From Deltaproteobacteria bacterium UBA5754 (GTDB taxonomy: Bacteria > Desulfobacterota > Dissulfuribacteria > Dissulfuribacterales > UBA5754): DNA of 26,577 nucleotides. This document shows, piece by piece, positions 1-8,752 of this stretch. The notes beneath the pieces are model-generated. The model was not told the DNA's origin and did no database searches. It saw only the letters and a list, made by a program, of their open reading frames with translations. A program made the position numbers and the translations under genes. Numbering within the stretch: the first letter of the stretch is position 1; each line of letters begins with the position of its first letter. The stretch covers positions 20,612-47,188 of the forward strand of contig DIFG01000039.1 of the NCBI GenBank assembly GCA_002419025.1. Reading direction: 5' to 3'.

Positions 1-61
1 AATTGAAATTTTCGACTTTTTACGACACCATCAAGGTTGATAAATTTAGAAGGATACCCGG

Positions 62-316
62 TTATTTCTCTTCCTCAAAGGCCCCTTCCAGCGTTTTTCC
101 AAAGCCCGGCACGCCGTACATGGTTGTACTGCCCGAGGAGAAAAACTCGAGCTTTCCTTCCCTGACAAGCTCGTTCGCCGCGTTCTTGACCTCTCGTGGT
201 GAAGCATTGGGATCGGCTGCATAGAGGTCTTTGATATACATCTTGGACTTGTGAGCCGCCTTTTTCGTGGCGAATTCGAGGACCTTTTTTTTGAGTTCTT
301 CCTTGTCGACTGCCAT
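62..316 (-). CDS. dsrD: DsrD, dissimilatory sulfite reductase-associated protein
   Basis: Small (84 aa) soluble winged-helix protein that follows dsrB. In characterised sulfate reducers DsrD is an allosteric activator of the DsrAB sulfite reductase rather than a DNA-binding regulator. The sequence has the usual family length, an N-terminal Lys/Glu-rich helix, a central segment ending ASPREVKNAANELVREGKL and a C-terminal beta wing (EFFSSGSTTMYGVPG). The start is supported by GGGAGG a few bases upstream of the ATG. It is third in a minus-strand operon, 18 nt after dsrB. Its presence argues for a reductive or disproportionating, not sulfur-oxidising, Dsr pathway. No terminator is visible in the 61 bases remaining to the window edge, so the operon may continue (dsrN is a common next gene in other genomes). 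Confidence 0.96.
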   Translation of the reverse strand: MAVDKEELKKKVLEFATKKAAHKSKMYIKDLYAADPNASPREVKNAANELVREGKLEFFSSGSTTMYGVPGFGKTLEGAFEEEK

Positions 317-334
317 TGCCGATCCTCCCTTGGA

Positions 335-1585
335 TTACAAATTGTCGGTGTGAACGCTCCACTTGAACTGCGTCGTCGTATGATAAGTATCATACGCCAG
401 GCGATAATCGTCAATGGATTTTTCCGTGAAGGGGATCTCGCACTTCTCAAAGAAGCGCTCCCAGCCGATCCTCTCCGCCCACTCACCCAGACGCTCATAC
501 TTGTTGGCGCCCGCTGAGTAGGTCTCGAGGATCTTCCTTATAGCCTTGACTGTGCTCGGCCACCGTGGGGGCTCGTTCGGGATGTAGGGAATGACGAGTT
601 TGGAGAACTTGGGTGCGCTTATCCTGTTGGAGATCTTTCCTCCCACGAGGATGGCGATCCCGTCGCCCTGTCCGTCAGCAAGGGGCATGGCCGGGCACAT
701 GGTGTAACAGTTGCCGCAGAACATGCAGCGCTCCTCATTGACCCGGACAGTCTTCTTCTTCACACCGTCCACCTCGATCGTCGCGGGCTTGATTGCTCCA
801 AGGGGACAGGCTGCGATCGCGAGGGGAATCTCGCACACGCCGGTTATCCGGTCGTCCTCGACGAGAGGGGGCTTGCGGTGGACGCCGAGGATGGCAATGT
901 CAGAGCAATGCACGGCCCCGCACATGTTGAGGCAGCAGGCAAGGGCAATGCGCACCTGGGCAGGGAGTTTGTGGCTGCCGAAGTACTCATAGAGGTCGTC
1001 CATGACGGCCTTGACCACGCCCGAGGCGTCGATGGCCGGGGTATGGCAGTGGACCCAACCCTGGGTGTGGACTATGTTCGTGACCGAGGCACCTGTGCCT
1101 CCTACGGGGAATTTCAGGGACCCGCCTGGGTGCTTCCTGGCCTTGAGGTCATCGAGCAGGGAGCGGAGCGCATCCTCCGAGGTAACGTGGAACTCGATGT
1201 TGTTCCGGGTGGTCCAGCGGACAGAGCCTTCGCAGAATTTCTCGGCGATGTCGGCGACCTCCCTGAGGAAATCCGTGGTGATCAAACGCGGCGTACCGGT
1301 ACGGACGGAAAAACAGACGTCCCCGGTCTCGCTCGTGTACTTGATGACCCCGGGCTGGATGATCTCGTGGGTCTTCCATTTCCCGTAGTTCTTTTTGATG
1401 ACCTCGGGCATGAACTGGAGGAAATGGGGAGGACCGATATCGGTGATGCGGTTCTCCATGGGCTTTAAGGGGTTGTAAAGCTTTCCGGCAAGCTCCTTGT
1501 CATAGGGCTTGGCCAGGAGTTCCGAGATATCGAACCCCACATTTTCGCCATAAAGTTCTTTCTGTTGCGAGATGAAATCGCTCAT
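335..1585 (-). CDS. dsrB: Dissimilatory sulfite reductase beta subunit
   Basis: Beta subunit of the cytoplasmic siroheme sulfite reductase that reduces sulfite with DsrC as co-substrate in dissimilatory sulfate reduction. The family signatures are clear: NRITDIGPP near residue 45, the HTQGWVHCHTPA segment near 173-184, the CCLNMCGAVHCSD cysteine motif at about 217-229, and a ferredoxin-type cluster motif with Cys at about 287, 290, 293 and 297. The C-terminal conserved YERLGEWAERIGWERFF is present. At 416 aa it is longer than the roughly 380 aa of Desulfovibrio DsrB (remembered, not aligned). Most of the excess is about 28 residues before the conserved NPLKPMENRITDIG block. The ATG at 1585 is preceded by AAAGGAG at good spacing, so the longer N-terminus is probably real. 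It lies 12 nt downstream of dsrA. Confidence 0.97.
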   Translation of the reverse strand: MSDFISQQKELYGENVGFDISELLAKPYDKELAGKLYNPLKPMENRITDIGPPHFLQFMPEVIKKNYGKWKTHEIIQPGVIKYTSETGDVCFSVRTGTPRLITTDFLREVADIAEKFCEGSVRWTTRNNIEFHVTSEDALRSLLDDLKARKHPGGSLKFPVGGTGASVTNIVHTQGWVHCHTPAIDASGVVKAVMDDLYEYFGSHKLPAQVRIALACCLNMCGAVHCSDIAILGVHRKPPLVEDDRITGVCEIPLAIAACPLGAIKPATIEVDGVKKKTVRVNEERCMFCGNCYTMCPAMPLADGQGDGIAILVGGKISNRISAPKFSKLVIPYIPNEPPRWPSTVKAIRKILETYSAGANKYERLGEWAERIGWERFFEKCEIPFTEKSIDDYRLAYDTYHTTTQFKWSVHTDNL

Positions 1586-1597
1586 TTTTTCACTCCT

Positions 1598-2884
1598 TTA
1601 TGCAGCGTGTCTCTTGCGGAATTCCGCAATGTCGCGTTTCCATCCACCCTCAACCTCCTCTGCGCTCCAGAAGACGTATGGATTGGACCTCGGCTCCTTG
1701 ACCATCTGGGGAATGGGCTTGAGTTCAGCCACCTTGAGGAACTTCTGGATGCTGAATCTCTGGATGAGCTCCCCGAACCGTTCGCGGTTCTTGCCCTCTT
1801 CCATCCACCAGCCCCAGATCTTGTCCACAAATTCCTTGAACTCATCGTACGGAGGCTCCATGCGGATGAAGGGGATGGCGAGGGTGGACATCTGGGCGCC
1901 CTCGAGAATGGGGGCCTTGGCCCCGACGAGGATGGTCGCACCCACATCGGTCCCGGGCCGGAGGGCCGCTGGCATCACGTTGATGCAGTGCATGCAGCGG
2001 GTGCACTCGCGGTTGTCGATCTTGAGGGTGTCGCCATCCATCCACATGCACTTCGTTGGACAGAGGTCGATGACCTCCTTCTGGATGTCGAACTTGCCCC
2101 AGTCACGGTCGCCATGGGCGCCTGCATTAGGCTTGATCTCGCCGCCCATGTAGGCCTTGACCGCCGACTGATCGATGCGGATGTCGTCCTTCCATGTCCC
2201 GATGATCGAACAGCAGGAACGGGCGATGGCTGCCACACAATCGTTCGGGCACCCTGAGACCTTGAACTTGAACTTGTAGGGAAAGGCCGGCCGGTGAAGC
2301 TCGTCCTGAAAGGTCTGGGTGAGGTCGTAGCAGATGGCCTGGGTGTCGAGACAGGACCATTCGCACCGGGCCTTTCCGATACAGCAGGAGGGAGTTCTGA
2401 GGTTAGAGCCGGATCCGCCGAGGTCGCAACCCATCTGGTGGGTGAGATCGAAAAAGACGGGTTCGAGCTGATCGCTCTTGGTCCCGAGCAGGACCATGTC
2501 GCCGGTTGAGCCGTGGAAATTGGTCATGCCGCTTCCCCGGTGATCCCAGATCTCACAAAGCTTTCTCAAGAAGGCGCTGCTGTAGAACTTGCTCGCCGGC
2601 TGGTTCACCCGGATGGTATGGAAATGTGCAACGCTCGGAAAGAGTTCAGGCACGTCGGAATAGCGCCCGATGACGCCTCCGCCGTATCCGAAAACGCCCA
2701 CAATGCCGCCGTGCTTCCAGTGGGTCTCCTTGTGTTTGTAGGAAAGCTCGAGCTGCCCGAGCATGTCGAGGCACTCCTGCTTGCCATGAAGGCCCCTTTG
2801 CTCCACGTCGTCGACGAAGCTCGGCCACGGCCCTTTTTTAAGCTCGTCGCACATCGGTGTGTCATGCTTCTTGACATCAGCCAT
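1598..2884 (-). CDS. dsrA: Dissimilatory sulfite reductase alpha subunit
   Basis: Alpha subunit of DsrAB, carrying the siroheme-[4Fe-4S] catalytic site plus an inserted ferredoxin domain. The cluster-binding motifs are intact: Cys168-X5-Cys174 and Cys212-X3-Cys216 for the siroheme-linked cluster, then a ferredoxin domain with Cys at 275, 279, 294, 297 and 300. GSTGDMVLLG and GPWPSF near the N-terminus are typical of DsrA. The length of 428 aa is normal. The start ATG follows AAGGAGGGACAGTAC, a strong ribosome binding site. It is the first gene of a dsrA-dsrB-dsrD operon read leftward, divergent from guaA. The 5' region holds a consensus-like promoter and a palindrome listed separately. Confidence 0.97.
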   Translation of the reverse strand: MADVKKHDTPMCDELKKGPWPSFVDDVEQRGLHGKQECLDMLGQLELSYKHKETHWKHGGIVGVFGYGGGVIGRYSDVPELFPSVAHFHTIRVNQPASKFYSSAFLRKLCEIWDHRGSGMTNFHGSTGDMVLLGTKSDQLEPVFFDLTHQMGCDLGGSGSNLRTPSCCIGKARCEWSCLDTQAICYDLTQTFQDELHRPAFPYKFKFKVSGCPNDCVAAIARSCCSIIGTWKDDIRIDQSAVKAYMGGEIKPNAGAHGDRDWGKFDIQKEVIDLCPTKCMWMDGDTLKIDNRECTRCMHCINVMPAALRPGTDVGATILVGAKAPILEGAQMSTLAIPFIRMEPPYDEFKEFVDKIWGWWMEEGKNRERFGELIQRFSIQKFLKVAELKPIPQMVKEPRSNPYVFWSAEEVEGGWKRDIAEFRKRHAA

Positions 2885-2957
2885 GTACTGTCCCTCCTTG
2901 ATGGTTTTTGGTCTATCGTTTTTGTAGAAACTCTGGCAACTCGGAACGGGAAAAAAA

Positions 2958-2975
2958 TAAATGAACGTTCATTCA
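2958..2975. promoter_or_regulatory. TetR-operator-like palindrome in the dsrA leader
   Basis: The sequence TAAATGAACGTTCATTCA is an 18-bp inverted repeat with 8 of 9 arm positions paired. The inner 14 bp (2960-2973) are perfect. It resembles operators of TetR-family repressors (for example the TGAATGA..TCATTCA type of FadR-like regulators). It lies about 11-28 nt downstream of the predicted dsrA transcription start, where a bound repressor would block initiation or elongation. No TetR-family gene is in the window. The assignment to a family is inference from the motif. Confidence 0.55.
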
Positions 2976-2992
2976 AAAAAACGTCCTGGATG

Positions 2993-3022
2993 CATATAAT
3001 CTTTTTGTGCATTTTTTGTCAA
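2993..3022 (-). promoter_or_regulatory. Predicted sigma-70 promoter of dsrABD
   Basis: On the minus strand a perfect -35 hexamer TTGACA (3022-3017) is followed 17-18 nt later by a -10-like TTATAT/TATATG (2999-2993). Transcription would start near 2986 and give a leader of about 100 nt before the dsrA ATG at 2884. The surrounding A/T-rich DNA contrasts with the GC-rich genes on both sides. The -35 match is strong and the -10 is only moderate. Confidence 0.6.
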
Positions 3023-3121
3023 CCGGGAAATAAGAATGAAAAACTGAAGACCCTATCATCTTTCTTGGCCCCCATCCCACCAGGTGGTATCGTAGGAAAA
3101 ATTTTTTCCCTCGGGTCATCC

Positions 3122-4675
3122 ATGCAGGACATCCACGCACAGAAGATCCTCATCCTCGACTTCGGCTCCCAGACCACCCAGCTCATTGCCAGGAGGGTCC
3201 GGGAGGCCGGCGTTTACTGCGAGATCCACCCCTTCTCCCTCCCCTTTGACCGGATCAAGGCCATGGCCCCCCGGGGCGTCATCCTCTCGGGCGGGCCGTC
3301 GAGCGTCTACGATCCGGGCGCTCCCACCCTCCCTCCGGGTTTTTTCACCCTCGGCATCCCGGTCCTCGGCATCTGCTACGGAATGCAGCTCATCACCCAG
3401 ATCCTCGGCGGACGGGTGGAGCGGAGCCTCCACCGGGAATACGGGCCGGCCCGCCTGGAGATCCTCGATCCCGACGACTTGTTCCGGAGCCTTGCTGGGC
3501 ATCCGGTCCGGCACCTGGTCTGGATGAGCCACGGGGACCGGATCGAGATCCTGCCAGAGGGCTTTGTCGCCCTCGCCCGGAGCGAGACCTGCCCGGTCGC
3601 GGCCATGCGCCACCGGGAGCACCCGGTCTTCGGCGTCCAGTTCCATCCCGAGGTGGTCCACTCGGAGATAGGCAAGGATGTCATCGCCAATTTCCTCTTT
3701 CAGGTCTGCGGATGCGAGCCCATCTGGAACATGCACTCCTTCGTGGAAAGCGCGGTGGAGGAGATCCGGGGCCGCGTCGGCCAAGGAAAGGTCGTCTGCG
3801 CCCTTTCGGGAGGCGTGGATTCCGCGGTCACCGCCCTTCTCGTCAACCGGGCCGTGGGCAGACAGCTCACGAGCATATTCGTGAACAACGGCCTCCTTCG
3901 AAAGGACGAGGCCGAGACCGTCCTCGCATTTCTTACGGAGCTCGATGTCCAGGTCCGATACGTGGACGCGAGCAAAAGGTTTCTCGAAAGGCTCGCAGGC
4001 GTCACGGACCCGGAACGCAAACGCCGGATCATCGGGCTCGAGTTCATCCGGATCTTCGAGGAGGAGGCGACCCGCCTTGGAGACTGCAGGTTCCTCGCCC
4101 AGGGGACCCTCTACCCCGATGTCATCGAGAGCGTCTCCACCCGTGGTCCCTCAGCCGTGATCAAGAGCCACCACAACGTGGGGGGGCTCCCCGAGGTCAT
4201 GAAACTCGAACTCATCGAGCCCCTTCGGGAACTCTTCAAGGATGAGGTCCGAATGGCGGCGAAGGAACTCGGCATGCCGGAAGAGCTCATCCACCGCCAC
4301 CCCTTTCCCGGACCGGGGCTTGCCATCCGCATCCTCGGCGAGGTGACCGCGGAGCGACTCTCCATCCTTCGGGAGGCCGACGCCATCGTCAGGGAGGAGA
4401 TGAAGGCAAGCGGCTGGTACCTGAAGGTATGGCAGGCCTTTGCAGTCCTCCTGCCCATCCAGACCGTTGGCGTCATGGGGGATGAAAGGACCTATGAAAA
4501 CGTCTGCGCCATTCGGGTGGTGGACAGCATCGACGCCATGACCGCGGACTGGACCCGTCTCCCCTATGAGATCCTCGCCCGTGTCTCGAACCGCATTATA
4601 AACGAGGTAAAGGGGATCAACCGGGTCTGCTACGACATAAGCTCCAAGCCTCCGGCCACCATCGAATGGGAGTGA
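3122..4675 (+). CDS. guaA: GMP synthase (glutamine-hydrolysing)
   Basis: Converts XMP to GMP with glutamine and ATP in purine synthesis. The 517-aa product has the full architecture. An N-terminal class I glutamine amidotransferase carries the nucleophile Cys85 in GICYGMQ and the His175/Glu177 pair in FHPEV. An ATP pyrophosphatase domain carries the P-loop SGGVDS (229-234). The C-terminal dimerisation domain ends in SSKPPATIEWE. The reading frame is open upstream to 2513, but that part overlaps dsrA antisense and has no family similarity. The start at 3122 begins directly with the canonical amidotransferase strand (QKILILDFGSQ). The Shine-Dalgarno before it is weak. dnaE begins 8 bases after its stop. 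Confidence 0.97.
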   Translation: MQDIHAQKILILDFGSQTTQLIARRVREAGVYCEIHPFSLPFDRIKAMAPRGVILSGGPSSVYDPGAPTLPPGFFTLGIPVLGICYGMQLITQILGGRVERSLHREYGPARLEILDPDDLFRSLAGHPVRHLVWMSHGDRIEILPEGFVALARSETCPVAAMRHREHPVFGVQFHPEVVHSEIGKDVIANFLFQVCGCEPIWNMHSFVESAVEEIRGRVGQGKVVCALSGGVDSAVTALLVNRAVGRQLTSIFVNNGLLRKDEAETVLAFLTELDVQVRYVDASKRFLERLAGVTDPERKRRIIGLEFIRIFEEEATRLGDCRFLAQGTLYPDVIESVSTRGPSAVIKSHHNVGGLPEVMKLELIEPLRELFKDEVRMAAKELGMPEELIHRHPFPGPGLAIRILGEVTAERLSILREADAIVREEMKASGWYLKVWQAFAVLLPIQTVGVMGDERTYENVCAIRVVDSIDAMTADWTRLPYEILARVSNRIINEVKGINRVCYDISSKPPATIEWE

Positions 4676-4682
4676 CCGTTCC

Positions 4683-7600
4683 GTGGCCGAATCCCCCTTT
4701 GTCCATCTCCACTTACACACGGAGTACAGCCTGCTTGACGGGGCCATCCGCCTGAAGGATCTTTTCCCCGCGGCCCGGCGCTTCGGCTACGACACCGTGG
4801 CCCTGACGGACCACGGGAACCTCTACGGGGCCCTCAACTTTTACACCCAGGCCCTCAAGCACTCCATCAAGCCCATCCTCGGCTGCGAACTCTATGTGGC
4901 ACCCAAGGGACGGAGGGACCGAAGCGCCTCCGGCCCCAGAGATGCCGCCTATCACCTCGTGGTCCTCGCCCAGGACGTCGCCGGCTACAAGAACCTGCTG
5001 AAGCTCGTTTCAGCGGCCCACCTCGAAGGGTTCTACTACAAGCCTCGAGTGGATATGGACCTCCTTCGGGAGTTGAACCCCGGCCTCATCGCCCTTTCCG
5101 CGTGCCTTCACGGCCAGATCCCCCACCGGCTCCTCCTCGAGGACTATGCCGGGGCAAAGGCCCTGGCCGAGACCTATGCATCCATCTTTGACGGCCGTTT
5201 CTATCTCGAGCTCCAGGAAAACGGGATCCCCGAGCAGACCGTGGTCAACAAGGGTCTCAGGGAGATCTCCCGGGAGGCCGGGATCCCTGTGGTCGCGACC
5301 AACGACTGCCACTACCTCACCCACGAGGACGCAAAGGCCCACGACGTCCTTCTGTGCATCCAGACCAACCGGACCATCCACGACGAAAAGCGCATGAGGT
5401 TCTCCACGGACAGGCTCTATTTCGCCCCGCCCGAGGAGATGGCCGAGCGTTTCGCTGACTGCCCCGAGGCCATAGCCGCCACCCGGGAGATCGCCGAGCG
5501 GTGCCACGTGGAGCTCGAACTCGGACGCCACCGATTTCCGGTCTTTCCCATGGAAAAGGGCGAGACATACGAGGAGCGTTTCTCACGGGAGGCCAGATCC
5601 GGATTCGAGAGGCGCCTCGCCGAGCCCGCCCTCCAGGACGCGGACCAGGAGGCCTACAGACAGCGCCTTGAGGAAGAGATCGCCGTCATCACGGAAAAGG
5701 GCTTTGCATCCTATTTCCTCATCGTCTCCGACTTCATCGGCTGGGCCAAGCGGCAAGGCATCCCGGTGGGGCCGGGCCGGGGTTCGGCTGCCGGGTCCCT
5801 CGTGGCCTACGCCATGGGTATCACTGACATCGACCCGGTCCGCTACGGGCTCTTCTTCGAACGGTTCCTGAACGCCGAACGGGTCTCCCTTCCGGACATC
5901 GACGTGGACTTCTGCATGAACCGCCGGGACGAGGTCCTCCGCTACGTGGCCGAAAAATACGGAGGCGAGGGCTATGTGGCCCAGATCATCACCTTTGGGC
6001 AGATGAAGGCCCGCGCCGTGATCCGGGACGTTGGCAGGGCCCTGGGCATGCCGTACCCGGAGGTGGACAGGATCGCAAAACTCGTCCCCGAGGTCCTCGG
6101 GATCACCCTCGAAAAGGCCATCGAAATGGAGCCTCGCCTTCGTGATCTGGCAGACTCCGATCCCCAGGTCTCCTTCCTCCTCGACGTGGCGCGGGCGCTC
6201 GAAGGGCTTCCCCGGCACTCCTCCACCCATGCGGCCGGGGTCGTGATCTCAGACCGGCCCATGGCCGAGTACCTTCCCCTGACCAAGGGCCAGAACGGCG
6301 AGACCGTCACCCAGTTCGATATGAAGTGCGTGGAAAAGGTGGGGCTCATCAAGTTTGACTTCCTCGGCCTCAAGACCCTGACCGTCATCGACACGGCCCT
6401 CACACTCGTCAGGGAGCACTACGGAAAGGATCTGGACATCTCGGCCATCCCCATAGACGACCCGGCGACGTACGAGCTCCTTGCGCGCGGGGACACTACC
6501 GGGGTCTTTCAGCTTGAGAGCTCGGGCATGAAGGGGCTCATCCGGCGTATGCGGCCCACGACCTTCACGGACCTCGTGGCCCTTGTGGCCCTCTACCGGC
6601 CCGGTCCCCTTGAAAGCGGCATGGTGGACCAGTTCGTGAAGACCAAGCACGGCGAGATGGAGGCGACCTACCTCCTTCCGGAGCTTCAGCCCATCCTCGA
6701 GGAGACCTACGGCGTCATCGTGTACCAGGAGCAGGTCATGAAGATCGCCCAGGTGCTTGCGGGCTACAGCCTTGGGGAAGGCGACATCCTTCGGCGGGCC
6801 ATGGGCAAGAAGAAACCCGAGGAAATGGCGGCCCAACGGGAGAGATTCCTTGCAGGCGCGCGGGAACGTGGCGTCCCTGAGGACACGGCCACCATCATCT
6901 TCGATCTCATGGAAAAATTTGCAGGCTATGGTTTCAACAAGAGCCACTCGGCCGCCTACGCCCTCATCTCCTACCAGACCGCGTGGCTCAAGACCCACTA
7001 CCCGATCGCCTTTTTCGCCTCCCTACTCACGAACGAACTCGGGAACACGGACGGGGTCGTGAAGTTCGTGAACGAGTGCCGGGAGGCCGGAATCACGGTC
7101 CTGCCCCCGGACATCAACCTCTCTCGAGTGGACTTCACCATAGAGGGCGAGGCCATCCGTTTCGGGCTTGCCGCAGTCAAGAACGTGGGGGCGAGCGCCA
7201 TTGAGGTCATCATGGCGGAGAGGAATTCCGCGGGCCCATTCCGGTCGTTTGAAGACTTCTGCATCCGGGTGGACGGCAGAAAGGTCAACAAACGGGTCAT
7301 GGAGAGCCTCATAAAATGCGGCGCCTTCGCATCCCTCGACCACAGGAGGGCCGCCCTCATGGAGGTACTCGACCAGGCCCTCGACCTCGGGCAGTCCAGG
7401 CGCCGCTCTGCGTCGAGCGGCCAACCCTCGCTCTTCGGCGATGAGACAATGGATGCAAAGACCCACCTCCTTCCCATTCCGGACGTACCCGAGTGGCCGG
7501 CCCCTGACCTGCTCGCGCGCGAAAAGGAGGCCCTCGGATTCTATCTGAGCGGACACCCCCTGGACCCGTATCGCGCAGAGCTCTCGCGCATGGGATTTTC

Positions 7601-8201
7601 TTCCACGACATCCGATCACCCGGATGGCGCTGTCGTGGGTCTCGCGGGCATGATCCGATCCCTCAAGGTGATAGCCACCAAAAAGGGGGACCGCATGGCC
7701 TACTTCACCCTCGAGGACCTGGAGGGGGCCATGGAGGTGGTGTGCTTTCCCGCCAAATACACCCGGTACCAGGACCTCCTCGGAGAGGACGTTCCCCTAT
7801 GGGTCGAGGGGGTGTTTCGAAAGGCTGAGGAAGAGGGAGGTGCCAACAAGATCCATGCGGAACGGATCGAGGCCCTCGAGACCGCGTGCAGAAGAAAGGC
7901 CAAGGGTATCCGAATCGATCTTCTGGAGGACCGGGTGGGTCCATGGGCCCTCGGCCCCCTGAGGGAGATCCTTCGAAGACACCCGGGCGATTATCCTGTC
8001 AGCCTCGCCATCCACGTCACGGACGCGGGTCGGGTGCTCCTCTCGCTTCCCGGGGACTGCTGGGCCGCTATTGACCCCGAGTGCGCCAGGGAGGTGAATG
8101 ATCTCGTTGGTTACTCTGCCTTCGGGGTCGAGTACGATACCACCATAGCCCCCCCCGAGCAGAAAACGGGGAAGGTCATGGAGATGAGGAGACGCTCATG
8201 A
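4683..8201 (+). CDS. dnaE: DNA polymerase III alpha subunit
   Basis: Replicative C-family DNA polymerase, 1172 aa, a normal length for DnaE1. It starts at GTG 4683 with GGGAG 10 nt upstream. Features in order: an N-terminal PHP domain with HLHLHTEYSLLDG (8-20) and TDHGN; the polymerase active site with PDIDVDF (Asp405, Asp407) and the third carboxylate in KFDFLGLKT (Asp559); fingers with YGFNKSHSAAYA; a clamp-binding motif QPSLFG (914-919); and an OB-fold beginning near VVGLAGMIRSLKV. The order matches DnaE1, not PolC or DnaE2. It is cotranscribed with guaA upstream, and its stop codon overlaps the next start (ATGA), suggesting translational coupling. Confidence 0.97.
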   Translation: MAESPFVHLHLHTEYSLLDGAIRLKDLFPAARRFGYDTVALTDHGNLYGALNFYTQALKHSIKPILGCELYVAPKGRRDRSASGPRDAAYHLVVLAQDVAGYKNLLKLVSAAHLEGFYYKPRVDMDLLRELNPGLIALSACLHGQIPHRLLLEDYAGAKALAETYASIFDGRFYLELQENGIPEQTVVNKGLREISREAGIPVVATNDCHYLTHEDAKAHDVLLCIQTNRTIHDEKRMRFSTDRLYFAPPEEMAERFADCPEAIAATREIAERCHVELELGRHRFPVFPMEKGETYEERFSREARSGFERRLAEPALQDADQEAYRQRLEEEIAVITEKGFASYFLIVSDFIGWAKRQGIPVGPGRGSAAGSLVAYAMGITDIDPVRYGLFFERFLNAERVSLPDIDVDFCMNRRDEVLRYVAEKYGGEGYVAQIITFGQMKARAVIRDVGRALGMPYPEVDRIAKLVPEVLGITLEKAIEMEPRLRDLADSDPQVSFLLDVARALEGLPRHSSTHAAGVVISDRPMAEYLPLTKGQNGETVTQFDMKCVEKVGLIKFDFLGLKTLTVIDTALTLVREHYGKDLDISAIPIDDPATYELLARGDTTGVFQLESSGMKGLIRRMRPTTFTDLVALVALYRPGPLESGMVDQFVKTKHGEMEATYLLPELQPILEETYGVIVYQEQVMKIAQVLAGYSLGEGDILRRAMGKKKPEEMAAQRERFLAGARERGVPEDTATIIFDLMEKFAGYGFNKSHSAAYALISYQTAWLKTHYPIAFFASLLTNELGNTDGVVKFVNECREAGITVLPPDINLSRVDFTIEGEAIRFGLAAVKNVGASAIEVIMAERNSAGPFRSFEDFCIRVDGRKVNKRVMESLIKCGAFASLDHRRAALMEVLDQALDLGQSRRRSASSGQPSLFGDETMDAKTHLLPIPDVPEWPAPDLLAREKEALGFYLSGHPLDPYRAELSRMGFSSTTSDHPDGAVVGLAGMIRSLKVIATKKGDRMAYFTLEDLEGAMEVVCFPAKYTRYQDLLGEDVPLWVEGVFRKAEEEGGANKIHAERIEALETACRRKAKGIRIDLLEDRVGPWALGPLREILRRHPGDYPVSLAIHVTDAGRVLLSLPGDCWAAIDPECAREVNDLVGYSAFGVEYDTTIAPPEQKTGKVMEMRRRS

Positions 8202-8752
8202 TCGGATTCGAGAAACCCGGATATATGAACACGGATCGCACCCTCGGGATCCTCAGGGAGGAGGCTGGACGCCGAGGCATCCATCAGGTCGTGGTCGCAT
8301 CGACCTACGGTAACACGGCTCTTGCCGCGGCCCGCCTCTTTGAGGGAAGCAAGACCCGAGTAGTGGTTGTCACCCACAACGTAGGGTTCAAGGAGCCGGG
8401 GGCCATCGAGATGACTCCCGGAACCAGGGCCGAAATAGAGGCCATGGGGGCCAGGGTCCACACCGGGACCATGGCCCTCCGGAACATCGGGACGGCCATT
8501 CGGGAAAAGACCGGGGCCTGCCAGCAGGACCTGGTGTCCAACACCCTCCGGCTCTTCGGCCAGGGGATGAAGGTCTGCGTGGAGATCGTCCTCATGGCGG
8601 CGGATGCCGGGCTCATCACGCCGGACGACGTCCTTGCGGTAGCCGGGACCGCTCGAGGCGCAGACACCGTGGCCCTCATCAAACCCGCCTCCTCGAACCA
8701 CCTCTTCGAACTCAAGGTGCGGGAGGTCCTGGCAAAGCCCAGGGAGTGGTAA
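8198..8752 (+). CDS. Conserved pyruvate kinase C-terminal-like domain protein (COG1751 type)
   Basis: 184-aa soluble protein resembling the alpha/beta C-terminal domain of pyruvate kinase (COG1751-type conserved proteins). Family traits include the N-terminal NTDRTLGILREEA segment, VVVASTYGNTALAAARLF, the glycine-rich VTHNVGFKEPGAIEM, and the terminal IKPASSNHLFELKVREVLAKPREW. It lacks the pyruvate kinase catalytic barrel, so it is not a pyruvate kinase. The biochemical role is not established to my knowledge. A small-molecule binding or regulatory role is only inference. It overlaps dnaE by 4 nt and its TAA shares one base with the smpB ATG, so it is embedded in a coupled operon. Confidence 0.85.
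   Translation: MIGFEKPGYMNTDRTLGILREEAGRRGIHQVVVASTYGNTALAAARLFEGSKTRVVVVTHNVGFKEPGAIEMTPGTRAEIEAMGARVHTGTMALRNIGTAIREKTGACQQDLVSNTLRLFGQGMKVCVEIVLMAADAGLITPDDVLAVAGTARGADTVALIKPASSNHLFELKVREVLAKPREW

Noticed and set aside
878..2509. Long open frames on the plus strand opposite dsrB and dsrA
   Set aside because: They are shadows of GC-rich codon usage. The minus-strand genes encode clear DsrA and DsrB.
2513..3121. Upstream extension of the guaA reading frame giving a 720-aa protein
   Set aside because: This part lies antisense to dsrA and its promoter and has no family similarity. The amidotransferase domain begins right after the ATG at 3122.
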